Assembly: GCA_028819475.1 (NCBI GenBank)
Contig: JAPPLJ010000050.1
Location: forward strand, 186,001 to 250,000
Source of the DNA: Rhodospirillaceae bacterium
GTDB lineage: Bacteria > Pseudomonadota > Alphaproteobacteria > Bin65
Length of the DNA: 64,000 bases
Direction of reading: 5' to 3'
The notes under the pieces are model-generated. The model was not told the origin of the DNA. It saw nothing but the letters and a program-made list of their open reading frames with translations, and made no database searches. Position numbers and translations under genes: made by a program. Shown piece after piece: positions 8,411-17,200 of this stretch (position 1 is its first letter; every line of letters starts with the position of its first letter).

Positions 8411-8511
8411 GCCTTCAGATGTTTGTCGATGAGCTGCGCGACTTGCACGACGTCGAGGCCTTTGGTCGAGCAGGCGTTGAGTATATGTATACTTACTTTG
8501 CGGAACTGTAA
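8380..8511 (+). CDS. Small ORF immediately upstream of the SMC-S24 gene
   Basis: A 43-residue frame from the ATG at 8380 to the TAA at 8511, ending 4 bp before the ATG of the large ATPase. The tail (MFVDELRDLHDVEAFGRAGV) looks like a genuine amphipathic helix rather than random sequence. The tight spacing suggests translational coupling. It could be a tiny partner protein or the C-terminal scrap of a lost upstream component such as the middle subunit of a three-component ABC ATPase system. I do not recognise the family. Confidence 0.35.
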   Translation: MGKPGGSKRVSLQMFVDELRDLHDVEAFGRAGVEYMYTYFAEL

Positions 8512-8515
8512 GTCA

Positions 8516-11500
8516 ATGTCGATGGAAGAACAGTTTCAACCAATCCTTTTGGAAGACCACAGTCTAGAAGAAATCGTTCAGTTTCTGATGGCAGGAGCCC
8601 CGGTTTACCGGACAAGGGAAGAAGACTTTTGTCTAGACACCGACGACAAGCGCAAGGTCTTTGCATTCTATTACCGCAATCGTCAACTTTGGCCTAGCAA
8701 GAAAAATGTTCAGTCTACGGAAGTCGAGAGCCTCCTTCAGGCGCTTGAAGATAACCTACCAACGACCATTGCTCAGCCACAGGCTGCGGCGGCTGAAAAG
8801 CCAGTCTGGCATCTTGAACGGGTCGCGATACATCGATTCGGCGGATTGCATCGGCATATAGGACCGAATGGCGAAGACCCCGAGGATTTCATTTTTGATC
8901 TGACCAAAGAGATTACGCTGGTAAGCGGCTTCAATGGCGCTGGGAAATCAGCCTTATTGAGCGCAATCGTTTGGTGCCTGACTGGGAAGGCGCTCCGCTC
9001 TCAACACATGCCACGCGAGGTACATCAACCGATACCCGTTGATTGGTCGACTGAAGATGAAGAAACCTACGAAGGAGGTGATGCGCATCCTGATATTGCA
9101 ATACCGCCTATTGTTCCCGTGCCAACGGCCGAAGACCTCTCGTTGCTCGGCGACATGCCCAAACTCGATACGCGTGTTCAGCTTGATTTTAGGCGAGAGA
9201 ATTCCGGCGAGGTGTGCCGTGTCTCCCGCCGGCTAGAGCGCTCGGGAAAGAAATTTTCGGTGCCGGTCGAGGGTCTCGATTTTCTCGGTCTGCCTTCCCT
9301 CGCAATAGAAGCTGGAACGCTTATGCCAGGTGTAGCCGCGCACATGCGTTTCGACGAAAAAACAGATCTTGCGCAAGCTGTTTCACAGCTCACCGGTCTC
9401 AAGCCGTTGCAAGAACTCGGTCTCCGTACCGAACGGCTGCTAAACCGCCTCCGCGATAAGGAAAAACAAGCAAAGGAAAAAGCGCGCGACGAAAAATTCG
9501 ACCGATTCAAGATTCAACATAAGACGCTCAAAGAAGGTTGGGAGGAGCATTCTGACCTTGGAGAATTTCCGAAAATCCTGCTTCCTGGCGAAGTGATCGA
9601 GGTTAGTGAAGATCAAAGCGCTTCCGAAAGTATGGCCGATTGCCAGTCGACACTAGCGGCGGCGCGGACGCGGTTGAAGGAAATGAAGTTACTTATGTCT
9701 CATGATATAGAGACAATTCTTGGACAAAAGATTGAATTTTCGACGCAGCGCGAAGTCGACTCGATGGTCAGCGCACTCGACAACGCGGCGGTCCAGATCA
9801 GTGGCAAAGCTCTACAGCAGTTACCGAGCATAGGTACTCTTTCCGGTATCGGTCAAATTTCTGACGAAGACGCAGCCATTGCCGCGAATGCCATTCAAGA
9901 TGTTTGTGGTCGCGCCCAAGCGCTTTCCAGTAGACTGGAAGATGAGCGGCAGGCCGTACGCTGGCGTCTCTATGCTCGTGTCGCATCGTGGCATCGGGAA
10001 AGTCACCCGGATGAAGATTTCTCGAACTGTCCTATATGCGGCTCCGATCTCGAAAACGTCCCCGATGATGCCCTTCTTGATATCTCTGTGAAAGCAGCGC
10101 TTGACCAATGTCGTCGAACTGATAGCGACGTTGCGAAAACTTCTAAGGAATGGGAACGAGACGAATCGGCTGCTTTCTTGGATGCGCTTCCTGTAAGTGT
10201 TCGCGGTTATGCGGATATGGCACTACCTGGTACGTTGCTAGCCTTATGCCACAAGGGCTATGTTGAAGAACTGCTCGGACAGGAGGCATTTTCAGGTAGA
10301 CTACGGCCATTGCAGGAAAAAGGAAGTGCCCTTTGGGCACTGGTTACTAGCGAGGTCCAACTGCCCGTTGTTCCTAGATCGGTGGAAAGCAATTTGCCGA
10401 CCCTCCTGGCGGGAGGAAAGTTGCAAAAAAGGGTTACTGCGATTGCCCGTGTTCTCATGATGCGTGCGCATCGAGAAAACGCTAGCGATGCTTTTAAATT
10501 GCTCTTGTCCAAGTATATCGGTACCGTGAAGATTGCGGATGATGTAGCCGAACGATCGACTGAAGATGTAGCGCTGCAATTTGACAAGAAGGAAAGGGAG
10601 CTGGAACAAGCGCCGCGTAGGGAACAAATTAAGGCTTTACGGCGTGCCGCTCAAAATACGCTGCCGATCATTTCTTTGATCCGGCAAATTGAAGATCTGG
10701 AAACCGTGCGAGTGGAGTGGAATACGCACGAGTATCGACTGTCGCTATTACGTCGCGCCGCAGATGCGGTCGAGCCCTACCTGATATTTCCGGAACTCGT
10801 TTACGAACGCGTTTCCGGTCTCATCGAAATGCTTGACCGTGATACAGGCAATTGGCTAGGCAAAATTTATCGACCACATTATCTGGGAGGACCATCCTAT
10901 GGGGGATTTGAACCGGACGACGACGGTAAGTTCGGTCTGCGTGCCGGTATCGGCAACATGCGGGTACCTGCACACCAAATAATGAATGCATCGCTCCTTC
11001 GGGCCTGTATCTGGGCGTTCCTCTTCGCCTTCTGGGAACACGTTCGTAAGCATTCGGGATGTATCAGCAGCTTCCTGCTCGACGACCCACAAACACACTT
11101 CGATCCAATAAACAGCGAAAATCTAGCAGCTGTATTTCCACAGATGCCACAACGCGGCATGCGCCCGCTGATTGCTTCAAACGATGTACGTTTCGTTGCG
11201 TCCGTGCAAGATAAACTGCCTTCTTCTGCGTCAGATAGCCTGACATGGACGGCGCAACGGCTCGACCCAATTTCGTCGTCGAAACTTACAGCATCTCTTA
11301 GCCCCTCGGTAGAAGAGATTCGCGAGAAACGAGACCGTTGGCGAGAAGACGAAAACAATGTTCCCAAAGCACAAGATTTTGTCGAATGCGTCAGGGTAGA
11401 TATAGAGAATCGGCTTTGGAATCTTCTTGCAACTGATCCGCTTGTATTGCATTCTCCGACGCTTGCAGATTTGCTGGGACAGCTTCGCCATGCGCGCAAC

Positions 11501-12562
11501 GGGGGCGAACGCCCGTTCGAGGAGCCTCCGTTTGAGAAGCTACTCTCGCACCAAGCGCTACGCCACTCACACATATTTTACAAGATCATTAACAAAGCCC
11601 ATCACCAACTGGTAAATATCACGCCGCAAGACGCGGCGGACGTTCACAGAGAATACGAAAGTGTTCATAGCATACTACGCAGCTGTACAGCCGCTTATGC
11701 GCGGTTCCTTGGCCGATTGACCAACGAAGATCGCAGCCATATGCTCGCTGATGCACCTGTTGCCCCGGCGCCTGCGATTGTGCCTAATTTGGAACTTCCG
11801 GTACTCGGCGAATTGGCTGCGCGCAGTAATTCCGATATTCTTGCAATCGAGAGAGATCAGGAGCAGTTTCAATTAAGCTCTCTAGGCGACATTGCATTAT
11901 ATGTGATTCGCGGCTCTACATTCGGTACTTTAGCACTTCCGGGCCAGATTGCAATTGTTTCACTAGAAAGGGAAGCTGAAGAGGGAGAGACTGCCATTGC
12001 GTTGTATCAAGGAAAGGCATTTGCGCGGCGCATTCACCGAGACCGCAAAGATCTTTCCCGGACTCTACTTGTCTCGGACCTCTCTGGATCGGAGAACGTA
12101 CCTCCTTCAATGTTAGTTCCTACAACCGCAACTCGCGCAATGCCAATTATAGGTGTGCTGTACGATACGCGGACAGTTGTGGGTCGTGATGAAGCTGTAG
12201 TTGTAGAGTCCAGTGATACACTTACTCGAAACTTAGCGGTAGCGCGTATTGTTGAGGACAGCGCGTACCCTGTAATTCGAAATGGTGATTTGGTTCTCAT
12301 AGAAGAAATTGGGAATATCTCGAGATCAGAGATGGATAAGCTTGAAGAGAGAATTGTTGCCGTTACCGCACGTAGTGATGGCGAGAGTTTTGGCTACCTT
12401 AAGCGTCTTGGACAAGAGATTGGAAACGGCGTACGCATTTACGAGAATATAGGTCTTAATGGGCAAGCCGTTCCGATCGCCGAGAGCGAATTACTAAGTG
12501 GAGGTAGAATACACTGCCTTGAGCGGCTTTGGCGAGTTCACGGTTTTCTGAGGGGTAATTGA
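8516..12562 (+). CDS. Very large SMC/Rad50-like ATPase with C-terminal LexA/S24-like domain (candidate defence protein)
   Basis: A 1348-residue protein on DNA clearly poorer in GC than all its neighbours, with many A/T-ending codons. In order: a unique N-terminal segment (1-90); the start of an SMC-type ATPase (LERVAIHRFGGLHRHI) with Walker A SGFNGAGKSALL (Lys144); coiled-coil-like helices near 300-345 and 690-770 around a CxxC zinc-hook-like NCPICGSDL (Cys505/Cys508); a degenerate ABC signature (NASLLRACIWAFLFAFW); Walker B and D-loop SSFLLDDPQTHFDPIN (Asp856/857); a helical region 920-1090; then a C-terminal part with EDSAYPVIRNGDLVLIEE and GYLKRLG. The last two look like the Ser (1249) and Lys (1296) motifs of LexA/CI S24 peptidases, 47 residues apart. 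ATP-driven DNA sensing coupled to a LexA-like switch is inferred. I start at 8516 because an earlier ATG (8423) overlaps the small upstream frame. Confidence 0.85.
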   Translation: MSMEEQFQPILLEDHSLEEIVQFLMAGAPVYRTREEDFCLDTDDKRKVFAFYYRNRQLWPSKKNVQSTEVESLLQALEDNLPTTIAQPQAAAAEKPVWHLERVAIHRFGGLHRHIGPNGEDPEDFIFDLTKEITLVSGFNGAGKSALLSAIVWCLTGKALRSQHMPREVHQPIPVDWSTEDEETYEGGDAHPDIAIPPIVPVPTAEDLSLLGDMPKLDTRVQLDFRRENSGEVCRVSRRLERSGKKFSVPVEGLDFLGLPSLAIEAGTLMPGVAAHMRFDEKTDLAQAVSQLTGLKPLQELGLRTERLLNRLRDKEKQAKEKARDEKFDRFKIQHKTLKEGWEEHSDLGEFPKILLPGEVIEVSEDQSASESMADCQSTLAAARTRLKEMKLLMSHDIETILGQKIEFSTQREVDSMVSALDNAAVQISGKALQQLPSIGTLSGIGQISDEDAAIAANAIQDVCGRAQALSSRLEDERQAVRWRLYARVASWHRESHPDEDFSNCPICGSDLENVPDDALLDISVKAALDQCRRTDSDVAKTSKEWERDESAAFLDALPVSVRGYADMALPGTLLALCHKGYVEELLGQEAFSGRLRPLQEKGSALWALVTSEVQLPVVPRSVESNLPTLLAGGKLQKRVTAIARVLMMRAHRENASDAFKLLLSKYIGTVKIADDVAERSTEDVALQFDKKERELEQAPRREQIKALRRAAQNTLPIISLIRQIEDLETVRVEWNTHEYRLSLLRRAADAVEPYLIFPELVYERVSGLIEMLDRDTGNWLGKIYRPHYLGGPSYGGFEPDDDGKFGLRAGIGNMRVPAHQIMNASLLRACIWAFLFAFWEHVRKHSGCISSFLLDDPQTHFDPINSENLAAVFPQMPQRGMRPLIASNDVRFVASVQDKLPSSASDSLTWTAQRLDPISSSKLTASLSPSVEEIREKRDRWREDENNVPKAQDFVECVRVDIENRLWNLLATDPLVLHSPTLADLLGQLRHARNGGERPFEEPPFEKLLSHQALRHSHIFYKIINKAHHQLVNITPQDAADVHREYESVHSILRSCTAAYARFLGRLTNEDRSHMLADAPVAPAPAIVPNLELPVLGELAARSNSDILAIERDQEQFQLSSLGDIALYVIRGSTFGTLALPGQIAIVSLEREAEEGETAIALYQGKAFARRIHRDRKDLSRTLLVSDLSGSENVPPSMLVPTTATRAMPIIGVLYDTRTVVGRDEAVVVESSDTLTRNLAVARIVEDSAYPVIRNGDLVLIEEIGNISRSEMDKLEERIVAVTARSDGESFGYLKRLGQEIGNGVRIYENIGLNGQAVPIAESELLSGGRIHCLERLWRVHGFLRGN

Positions 12563-12633
12563 ACCCGGCCCTTAGGAGGCCGACGGATTTCCAACGGTCT
12601 GATCGTATACTGACCCGCGACATGCGGGCCGAG

Positions 12634-12663
12634 TTGAAGGGGCCGGGGCTATCCCGCTATGGT
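12634..12663 (+). promoter_or_regulatory. Predicted sigma-70-type promoter of the pca operon
   Basis: A TTGAAG -35 box and a TATGGT -10 box are separated by 18 bp. They lie 40 bp upstream of the pcaD ATG and after the end of the foreign ATPase gene. No PcaQ-type LysR regulator gene is adjacent. Confidence 0.45.
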
Positions 12664-12702
12664 GGCGCCGGAAACGGAAGCAGGTAGGGAGGCCGCAAAC
12701 GC

Positions 12703-13527
12703 ATGACAGGTAAAGGCATGACGGGCGGATTGCAGTTCGCCAAAATCGACGACATCGTCGTCCATTACCGGGTCGACGGGCCGGCCGACGGGCCCAAGCT
12801 GGTGTTTTCCAACTCGCTCGGCACCGACTTCCGGACCTGGGACGCCGTGACCGCCCGCCTGTCCGGCCGCTACCGCATCCTGCGCTACGATACCCGCGGC
12901 CACGGGCTGACATCCTGCCCCGAGGGGGGCTATGCCATCGAGCGGCTGGGCGACGACCTCGCCGGGGTCATGAACGCCGCCGGCTTCGACCGCGCCACGA
13001 TCTGCGGGCTTTCGGTCGGCGGGGTGACGGCGCAGCAGCTCCACAAGGCCCATCCGGGCAAGGTCCGGGCGCTGATCCTGTGCGACACGGCGGCGAAGAT
13101 CGGCGACGACGCCATGTGGCAGGCGCGGATCGACAACGCCCTCGGCCCGGACGGCATTGCGGGCATGGCCGAAGCCATTCTGCAACGCTGGTTCTCCGAC
13201 GGGTTCCCGAAGACGGACCCGGTCGCCTTCGCCGGCTGGCGCACCATGCTGGTCCACACGCCGGCGGCCGGCTACGCCGGGGTCTCCCACGCGCTCAAGG
13301 ACGGCGACCTGCGCAGCCATTGCGCGAAGATCGACGTACCGACCCTGGTGATCTGCGGCGCCGAGGACGGCGCGACCACACCGGCCATGAACAGGGAACT
13401 GGCCGGCGCCATTCCCGGCGCGCGCTATCTGGAAATCCCGCAATCCGGCCATCTGCCCTGCATCGAGCAGCCGGCGGCCCTGGCCGATGCGATCGCCGGC
13501 TATATGCAGGAGCATGGCGGTGGCTGA
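12703..13527 (+). CDS. pcaD: 3-oxoadipate enol-lactonase
   Basis: This alpha/beta hydrolase (274 residues) opens the enol-lactone ring to 3-oxoadipate in the protocatechuate branch of the beta-ketoadipate pathway. The nucleophile is in ICGLSVGGVTAQ, the acid in CGAEDGATTPAMN and the His in PQSGHLPCIEQP. The oxyanion region NSLGTDFRTWD and RYDTRGHGLT are typical of PcaD. It is first of five genes, pcaD-C-H-G-B, all on the + strand with overlaps or gaps of at most 24 bp. An ATG at 12718 (MTGGLQFAK) is an equally plausible start. Confidence 0.94.
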   Translation: MTGKGMTGGLQFAKIDDIVVHYRVDGPADGPKLVFSNSLGTDFRTWDAVTARLSGRYRILRYDTRGHGLTSCPEGGYAIERLGDDLAGVMNAAGFDRATICGLSVGGVTAQQLHKAHPGKVRALILCDTAAKIGDDAMWQARIDNALGPDGIAGMAEAILQRWFSDGFPKTDPVAFAGWRTMLVHTPAAGYAGVSHALKDGDLRSHCAKIDVPTLVICGAEDGATTPAMNRELAGAIPGARYLEIPQSGHLPCIEQPAALADAIAGYMQEHGGG

Positions 13528-13921
13528 ACCGGGCGGCGACGCTTTCGAAAAGGGCATGGCGACCCGCCGCGCCGTGCTCGGCGACGCCCATGTCGACCGC
13601 GCCTCGGCCGGCGCCACGCCGTTCGACGCCGGCTTCCAGCGCCACATCACCGCGCGCGCCTGGGGCGACGTCTGGAGCGATCCGCAGCTCGACCGGCGGA
13701 CGCGCAGCCTGCTCACCCTCGCGCTGCTCGGCGCGCTCGGCCATCACGAGGAGCTGGCGATGCATGTCCGCGCGACCCGCAACACCGGCGCGACGCCGGA
13801 AGACATCCGCGAGGCGCTGATGCATGTCGCCGTCTATGCCGGCGTGCCGGCGGCCAACCGGGCCTTCGCCGTCGCCAAGCGGACGCTCGCCGAGATGGCA
13901 GAAGAAGAGGGAGACCGATGA
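13514..13921 (+). CDS. pcaC: 4-carboxymuconolactone decarboxylase
   Basis: This small all-helical enzyme of the CMD/AhpD-like fold (135 residues) decarboxylates 4-carboxymuconolactone to the 3-oxoadipate enol-lactone that PcaD then hydrolyses. Family landmarks are WGDVWSDPQLDRRTRSL, ALGHHEELAMHVRATRNTGA and the end MHVAVYAGVPAANRAF. The ATG at 13514 overlaps the last codons of pcaD by 14 bp, and its TGA overlaps the pcaH ATG (ATGA), indicating translational coupling. It is not fused to pcaD, unlike the PcaL fusions of some actinobacteria. Confidence 0.94.
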   Translation: MAVAEPGGDAFEKGMATRRAVLGDAHVDRASAGATPFDAGFQRHITARAWGDVWSDPQLDRRTRSLLTLALLGALGHHEELAMHVRATRNTGATPEDIREALMHVAVYAGVPAANRAFAVAKRTLAEMAEEEGDR

Positions 13922-14631
13922 TGGCCGATCCCGCGCCCTACCGCGCCCGCGACTGGGACGTGCATCCCGCCTACGACTACCCGGCCTACGCGTCGACCGA
14001 ATTCCGCGCGCCGAAGCAACCGCTCGTGCCGATCCCGCACACCCTGTCCGAAGTGACCGGGCCGTCCTTCGGGCGCGAAGCTGCGCCGGAGGGCGAGGCC
14101 GACCTGACGGTCAACGCCCGGGTCAACGGCGAGCCGATGGGCGAGCGCATCATCGTCACCGGCCGGGTGCTCGACGAGAACGGCCGGGCGGTGCCGGACA
14201 CGATGGTCGAGATCTGGCAGTCCAACGCCGCCGGGCGCTACATCCACGAGGTCGACCAGCACGATGCGCCGCTCGATCCGAACTTCATCGGCGCCGGCCG
14301 CACCGTGACCGACGCCGACGGGCGCTACCGCTTCGTCACCGTCAGGCCCGGCGCCTATCCCTGGGGCAACCACCATAACGCCTGGCGGCCGGCCCATATC
14401 CACTTCTCCCTGTTCGGGCCCGGCTTTGCGACCCGGCTGGTCTCCCAGATGTATTTTCCCGGCGACCCGCTGCTCGAATTCGACCCGATCTTCAACGGCT
14501 CGCCGAGCCCGGAGGCGATGCAGGCCCTGGTCGCGGACTTCTCGATGGAGGTCACCCGGCCGGAATGGGCGCTCGGCTACGAATGGGACATCGTCCTGCG
14601 CGGCCGCGACGCGACTCCGATGGAAGGGTAG
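13918..14631 (+). CDS. pcaH: Protocatechuate 3,4-dioxygenase, beta subunit
   Basis: This iron-bearing subunit (237 residues) of the intradiol ring-cleaving dioxygenase turns protocatechuate and O2 into 3-carboxy-cis,cis-muconate. The non-haem Fe(III) ligands are visible: Tyr in AAGRYIHEVDQHD, Tyr in RPGAYPWGN, and His-x-His in WRPAHIHFSLFG. The N-terminal PcaH-specific region (HPAYDYPAYASTEFRAPKQP) is complete. It pairs with pcaG, whose ATG lies 11 bp downstream. Confidence 0.96.
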   Translation: MMADPAPYRARDWDVHPAYDYPAYASTEFRAPKQPLVPIPHTLSEVTGPSFGREAAPEGEADLTVNARVNGEPMGERIIVTGRVLDENGRAVPDTMVEIWQSNAAGRYIHEVDQHDAPLDPNFIGAGRTVTDADGRYRFVTVRPGAYPWGNHHNAWRPAHIHFSLFGPGFATRLVSQMYFPGDPLLEFDPIFNGSPSPEAMQALVADFSMEVTRPEWALGYEWDIVLRGRDATPMEG

Positions 14632-14642
14632 GGCAACACCGC

Positions 14643-15248
14643 ATGGCAAAGCAGACCGCATCCCAGACCGTCGGCCCCTTCTTCCTCTACGGCCTGACGC
14701 CGGAGCTTGCCGACGGCATCCGCTATACCGGCTACACGGCCAACGTGCTGGCGACGGAGGATACGGCCGGCGAGCATATCGTCGTCGAAGGCCGGGTGCT
14801 GGACGGGGAGGGCGACCCGGTGCCCGATTCCATGGTCGAAATCTGGCAGGCCAACGCCGCCGGCCGCTACCGCCACGCCGAGGACGACCGGGCGGACGCG
14901 CCGCTCGACGACAGCTTCCTCGGCTTCGGCCGCACGGGCACGGACAGGGACGGCGCGTTCCGGTTCCACACGGTCAAGCCCGGCCCGGTGCCCGGCCTGG
15001 GCAATGCCTGGCAGGCGCCGCACATCGTCGTCTGCGTGTTTGCCCGCGGCATGCTCTCCCACGCCTATACAAGGCTCTACTTCTCCGACGAAGCCGAGGC
15101 GAACTCGGCCGATCCGGTGCTCGGCGCGGTCGACGCCGCGCGCCGGCCGACGCTGATCGCCGAACGGGCGCAGAGCCGTGGCCGGACCGTCTACCGCTTC
15201 GTCATCCGCCTCCAGGGCGACGGCGAGACGGTGTTCTTCGATGTCTGA
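14643..15248 (+). CDS. pcaG: Protocatechuate 3,4-dioxygenase, alpha subunit
   Basis: This non-iron subunit (201 residues) shares the fold of PcaH and builds part of the active-site wall. It starts QTASQTVGPFFLYGL, the usual PcaG N-terminus. It retains VPDSMVEIWQANAAGRY but lacks the paired His ligands: the segment corresponding to AHIHF reads APHIVVCVFARG. The ATG at 14643 follows pcaH by 11 bp. Length is normal. Confidence 0.95.
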   Translation: MAKQTASQTVGPFFLYGLTPELADGIRYTGYTANVLATEDTAGEHIVVEGRVLDGEGDPVPDSMVEIWQANAAGRYRHAEDDRADAPLDDSFLGFGRTGTDRDGAFRFHTVKPGPVPGLGNAWQAPHIVVCVFARGMLSHAYTRLYFSDEAEANSADPVLGAVDAARRPTLIAERAQSRGRTVYRFVIRLQGDGETVFFDV

Positions 15249-15272
15249 CGCGCCGCCGCGCTGCCCGGTTCC

Positions 15273-16592
15273 GTGACGGTCGGCCCCTTTGCCTCGCGCC
15301 TGATCGGGCCGCTGCTTTCGGACCCGGCGGTCAACGCCGCGCTCACCGACGCGGCGGCCCTGACGGCCATGGTGCGGGTCGAGGCGGCGCTGGCGGCGGT
15401 GCAGGGGCGGCTCGGGATCATTCCGCCGGACGCGGCCGCGCGGATCTGCGAGGCTCTCGAAGACTTCAGCGCCGATTTCGATGCCATCGGCGCCGATGCC
15501 GCCGTCACCGGCGTCCCGACCGTGGAATTCGTCGCGCAACTGCGCCGCCATGTCGGCGGCGAGGCGGCGACTTACGTCCATTGGGGCGCGACCAGCCAGG
15601 ACATTATCGACACCGGCTTCCTGCTCCAGGCCCGGGCGGTGCTGGAGATCGCCGACCGGCGGCTCGCGAGCATCGTCGCGAAACTGAAAGAGCTTACCGA
15701 CGCCCACCGGGCGACCCCGATGGCCGGCCGGACCCGGTCGCAGCAGGCCCTGCCGATCAGCTTCGGCCTCAAGGCGGCGCGCTGGGCGCAGCCGCTGATC
15801 GCGCATCGCGCGCGGCTCGAACAGATGCGCCCGCGGGTCCTCCAGGTCCAGTTCGGCGGCGCGGCGGGCAATCTCTCGGCGCTCGGTCCGGACGGGTTCG
15901 CCGTCGCCGACGCGCTGGCGGACGAACTCGGCCTCGCGCCGGCGCCGGCGAACAGCCATGTCGCGCGCGACGGCATCGGCGAACTGGCGTCCTGGCTCGC
16001 CCTCGTCGCCGGCAGCCTGGGCAAGATCGGCCGCGACGTGTCCCTGATGGCGATGACCGAGGTCGGCGAACTGGCCGACAGCGCCGGCGGCGGCTCGAGC
16101 ACCCTGCCGCAGAAGGCCAACCCGATCGCCGCGGAAACCCTGATGACGCTGGCGGCTTACACTGCAACGCAACTGGCGGGCGTTTTCCAGGCCGCGCCCC
16201 AGGAACACGAACGCGGCGGGCCGGGCTGGACCGCGGAGTGGATGCTCCTGCCGCCCATGCTGGCCGCGACGGGCGGCGCGCTGCGCACCGCCGACACCAT
16301 GCTCGACCGGCTGGTCGTCCGGCCCGAACGGATGCGCGCCAACCTGGAGGCGTCGAACGGGCTGCTGCTCGCGGAAGCGGCCAGCTATGCGCTCTCCGCC
16401 CACATGCCGCGCGCCGAGGCCCAGGCCCTCGTCAAGGCGGCGTGCCGGGAGGCGGCGGACAGCGGCGAACACCTGATCGACCTGCTCCGGCGCACGACCG
16501 ATGCGCCCTGCGACTGGGACGGGCTGCGCGATCCGGCGAACTGCCTGAAGGCCGACGGTGTGGCGATCGACCGGATTTTCGCGGGATCGTAA
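15273..16592 (+). CDS. pcaB: 3-carboxy-cis,cis-muconate cycloisomerase
   Basis: This fumarase/aspartase-superfamily enzyme (439 residues) cyclises 3-carboxymuconate to 4-carboxymuconolactone, the substrate of PcaC. The superfamily signature GGSSTLPQKANPIAAE is intact, as are VHWGATSQDIIDTGFLLQ and PMAGRTRSQQALPISFG. The only start that keeps the N-terminal PFASRLIGPLLSDP is the GTG at 15273, 24 bp after pcaG. It is the last gene of the pcaDCHGB operon. Adenylosuccinate lyase is excluded by operon context and the active-site loop. Confidence 0.94.
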   Translation: MTVGPFASRLIGPLLSDPAVNAALTDAAALTAMVRVEAALAAVQGRLGIIPPDAAARICEALEDFSADFDAIGADAAVTGVPTVEFVAQLRRHVGGEAATYVHWGATSQDIIDTGFLLQARAVLEIADRRLASIVAKLKELTDAHRATPMAGRTRSQQALPISFGLKAARWAQPLIAHRARLEQMRPRVLQVQFGGAAGNLSALGPDGFAVADALADELGLAPAPANSHVARDGIGELASWLALVAGSLGKIGRDVSLMAMTEVGELADSAGGGSSTLPQKANPIAAETLMTLAAYTATQLAGVFQAAPQEHERGGPGWTAEWMLLPPMLAATGGALRTADTMLDRLVVRPERMRANLEASNGLLLAEAASYALSAHMPRAEAQALVKAACREAADSGEHLIDLLRRTTDAPCDWDGLRDPANCLKADGVAIDRIFAGS

Positions 16593-16904
16593 GCACGCCG
16601 CCGATGCACGGCGGGGAGAAAAGGTGCTTGCCCTCGGCGGAAAAGCATCCCATTTCCGGGCCGACGGCATACGACAGCCTGCTGGTCGACTTTTTTACCG
16701 ACGGTTCGGGCGTGCATTCCGGCCACCCGTATCGTTCCGTTCGAAGGCCTTCCGGAAGATTGACCGAGTCGTTCCTGCCCTTCGACGGCCCGTCCGGTCA
16801 CAAACCTGAACCGACCGGGCCTATGGAAGGGATCGTTCCGCCGCAGCGGCGGATCCGGCGGCCGGCACGTCCGGCCGCCACAACAACGAAGTGAGTACGC
16901 AAGA
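16593..16904. other. Long leader/intergenic region between pcaB and the cold-shock gene
   Basis: No gene is supported in these 312 bp. Just before the cold-shock gene lies a strong 9-bp stem (GGCGGCCGG ... CCGGCCGCC, 16857-16879). It could stop pcaB transcripts or be a structured 5' leader of the cold-shock mRNA, as such leaders are common for csp genes. A T6 run (near 16690) follows only a weak stem. Confidence 0.4.
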
Positions 16905-17108
16905 ATGCAAACCGGTACCGTGAAGTTCTTCAACACCACCAAAGGCTACGGCTTCATCCAGCCCGACGGCGGCGGCAAGGACGTGTTCGTCCACATCACC
17001 GCCGTGGAGCGCGCCGGCCTCGGCCAGCTTTCGGAAGGGCAAAAGATCCAGTTCGAAACCCAGCAGGACACGCGCGGCCCGAAAGCCGTAAACCTGCAGC
17101 AGGCCTGA
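16905..17108 (+). CDS. Cold-shock protein, CspA family
   Basis: A single OB-fold RNA/DNA chaperone of 67 residues. RNP1 (KGYGFIQPD) and RNP2 (VFVHITAV) carry the usual aromatic surface residues. The protein binds single-stranded nucleic acid and typically melts mRNA structure after temperature drops or during stationary phase. It is monocistronic, with a long leader upstream and a hairpin terminator (17154-17183) downstream. Confidence 0.95.
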   Translation: MQTGTVKFFNTTKGYGFIQPDGGGKDVFVHITAVERAGLGQLSEGQKIQFETQQDTRGPKAVNLQQA

Positions 17109-17153
17109 ATTTTCAGCCTTGCCGTTCCGGGAAACCGGAGCGGCGTTACAGCC

Positions 17154-17183
17154 ATCGCCCGCCGGTGAAAGCCAGCGGGCGAT
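17154..17183. terminator. Hairpin between converging csp and DUF4189 genes
   Basis: A 9-bp perfect stem (ATCGCCCGC ... GCGGGCGAT) with a 12-base loop, followed on the + strand by TTCGTTT. It sits 46 bp after the cold-shock stop and 18 bp before the stop of the leftward gene, so it may serve both. Confidence 0.6.
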
Positions 17184-17200
17184 TTCGTTTCGGAATTGCG

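Noticed and set aside
11440-11640. HEPN-type RNase motif (R-x4-6-H) in the helical part of the SMC-S24 protein
   Set aside because: Arg and His are frequent here, but no clean R-x4-6-H in a convincing HEPN context could be seen, so I do not claim an RNase domain.
8290-12700. Short similarity TCCGCTATG(T/G)(T/G) at both sides of the insertion as att sites
   Set aside because: Both look like -10 promoter elements, not exact duplications; no integrase or tRNA is present.
14426-16894. 822-codon + strand frame over pcaH, pcaG and pcaB
   Set aside because: Wrong register; composition is Arg/Gly-rich and the pca genes are certain.
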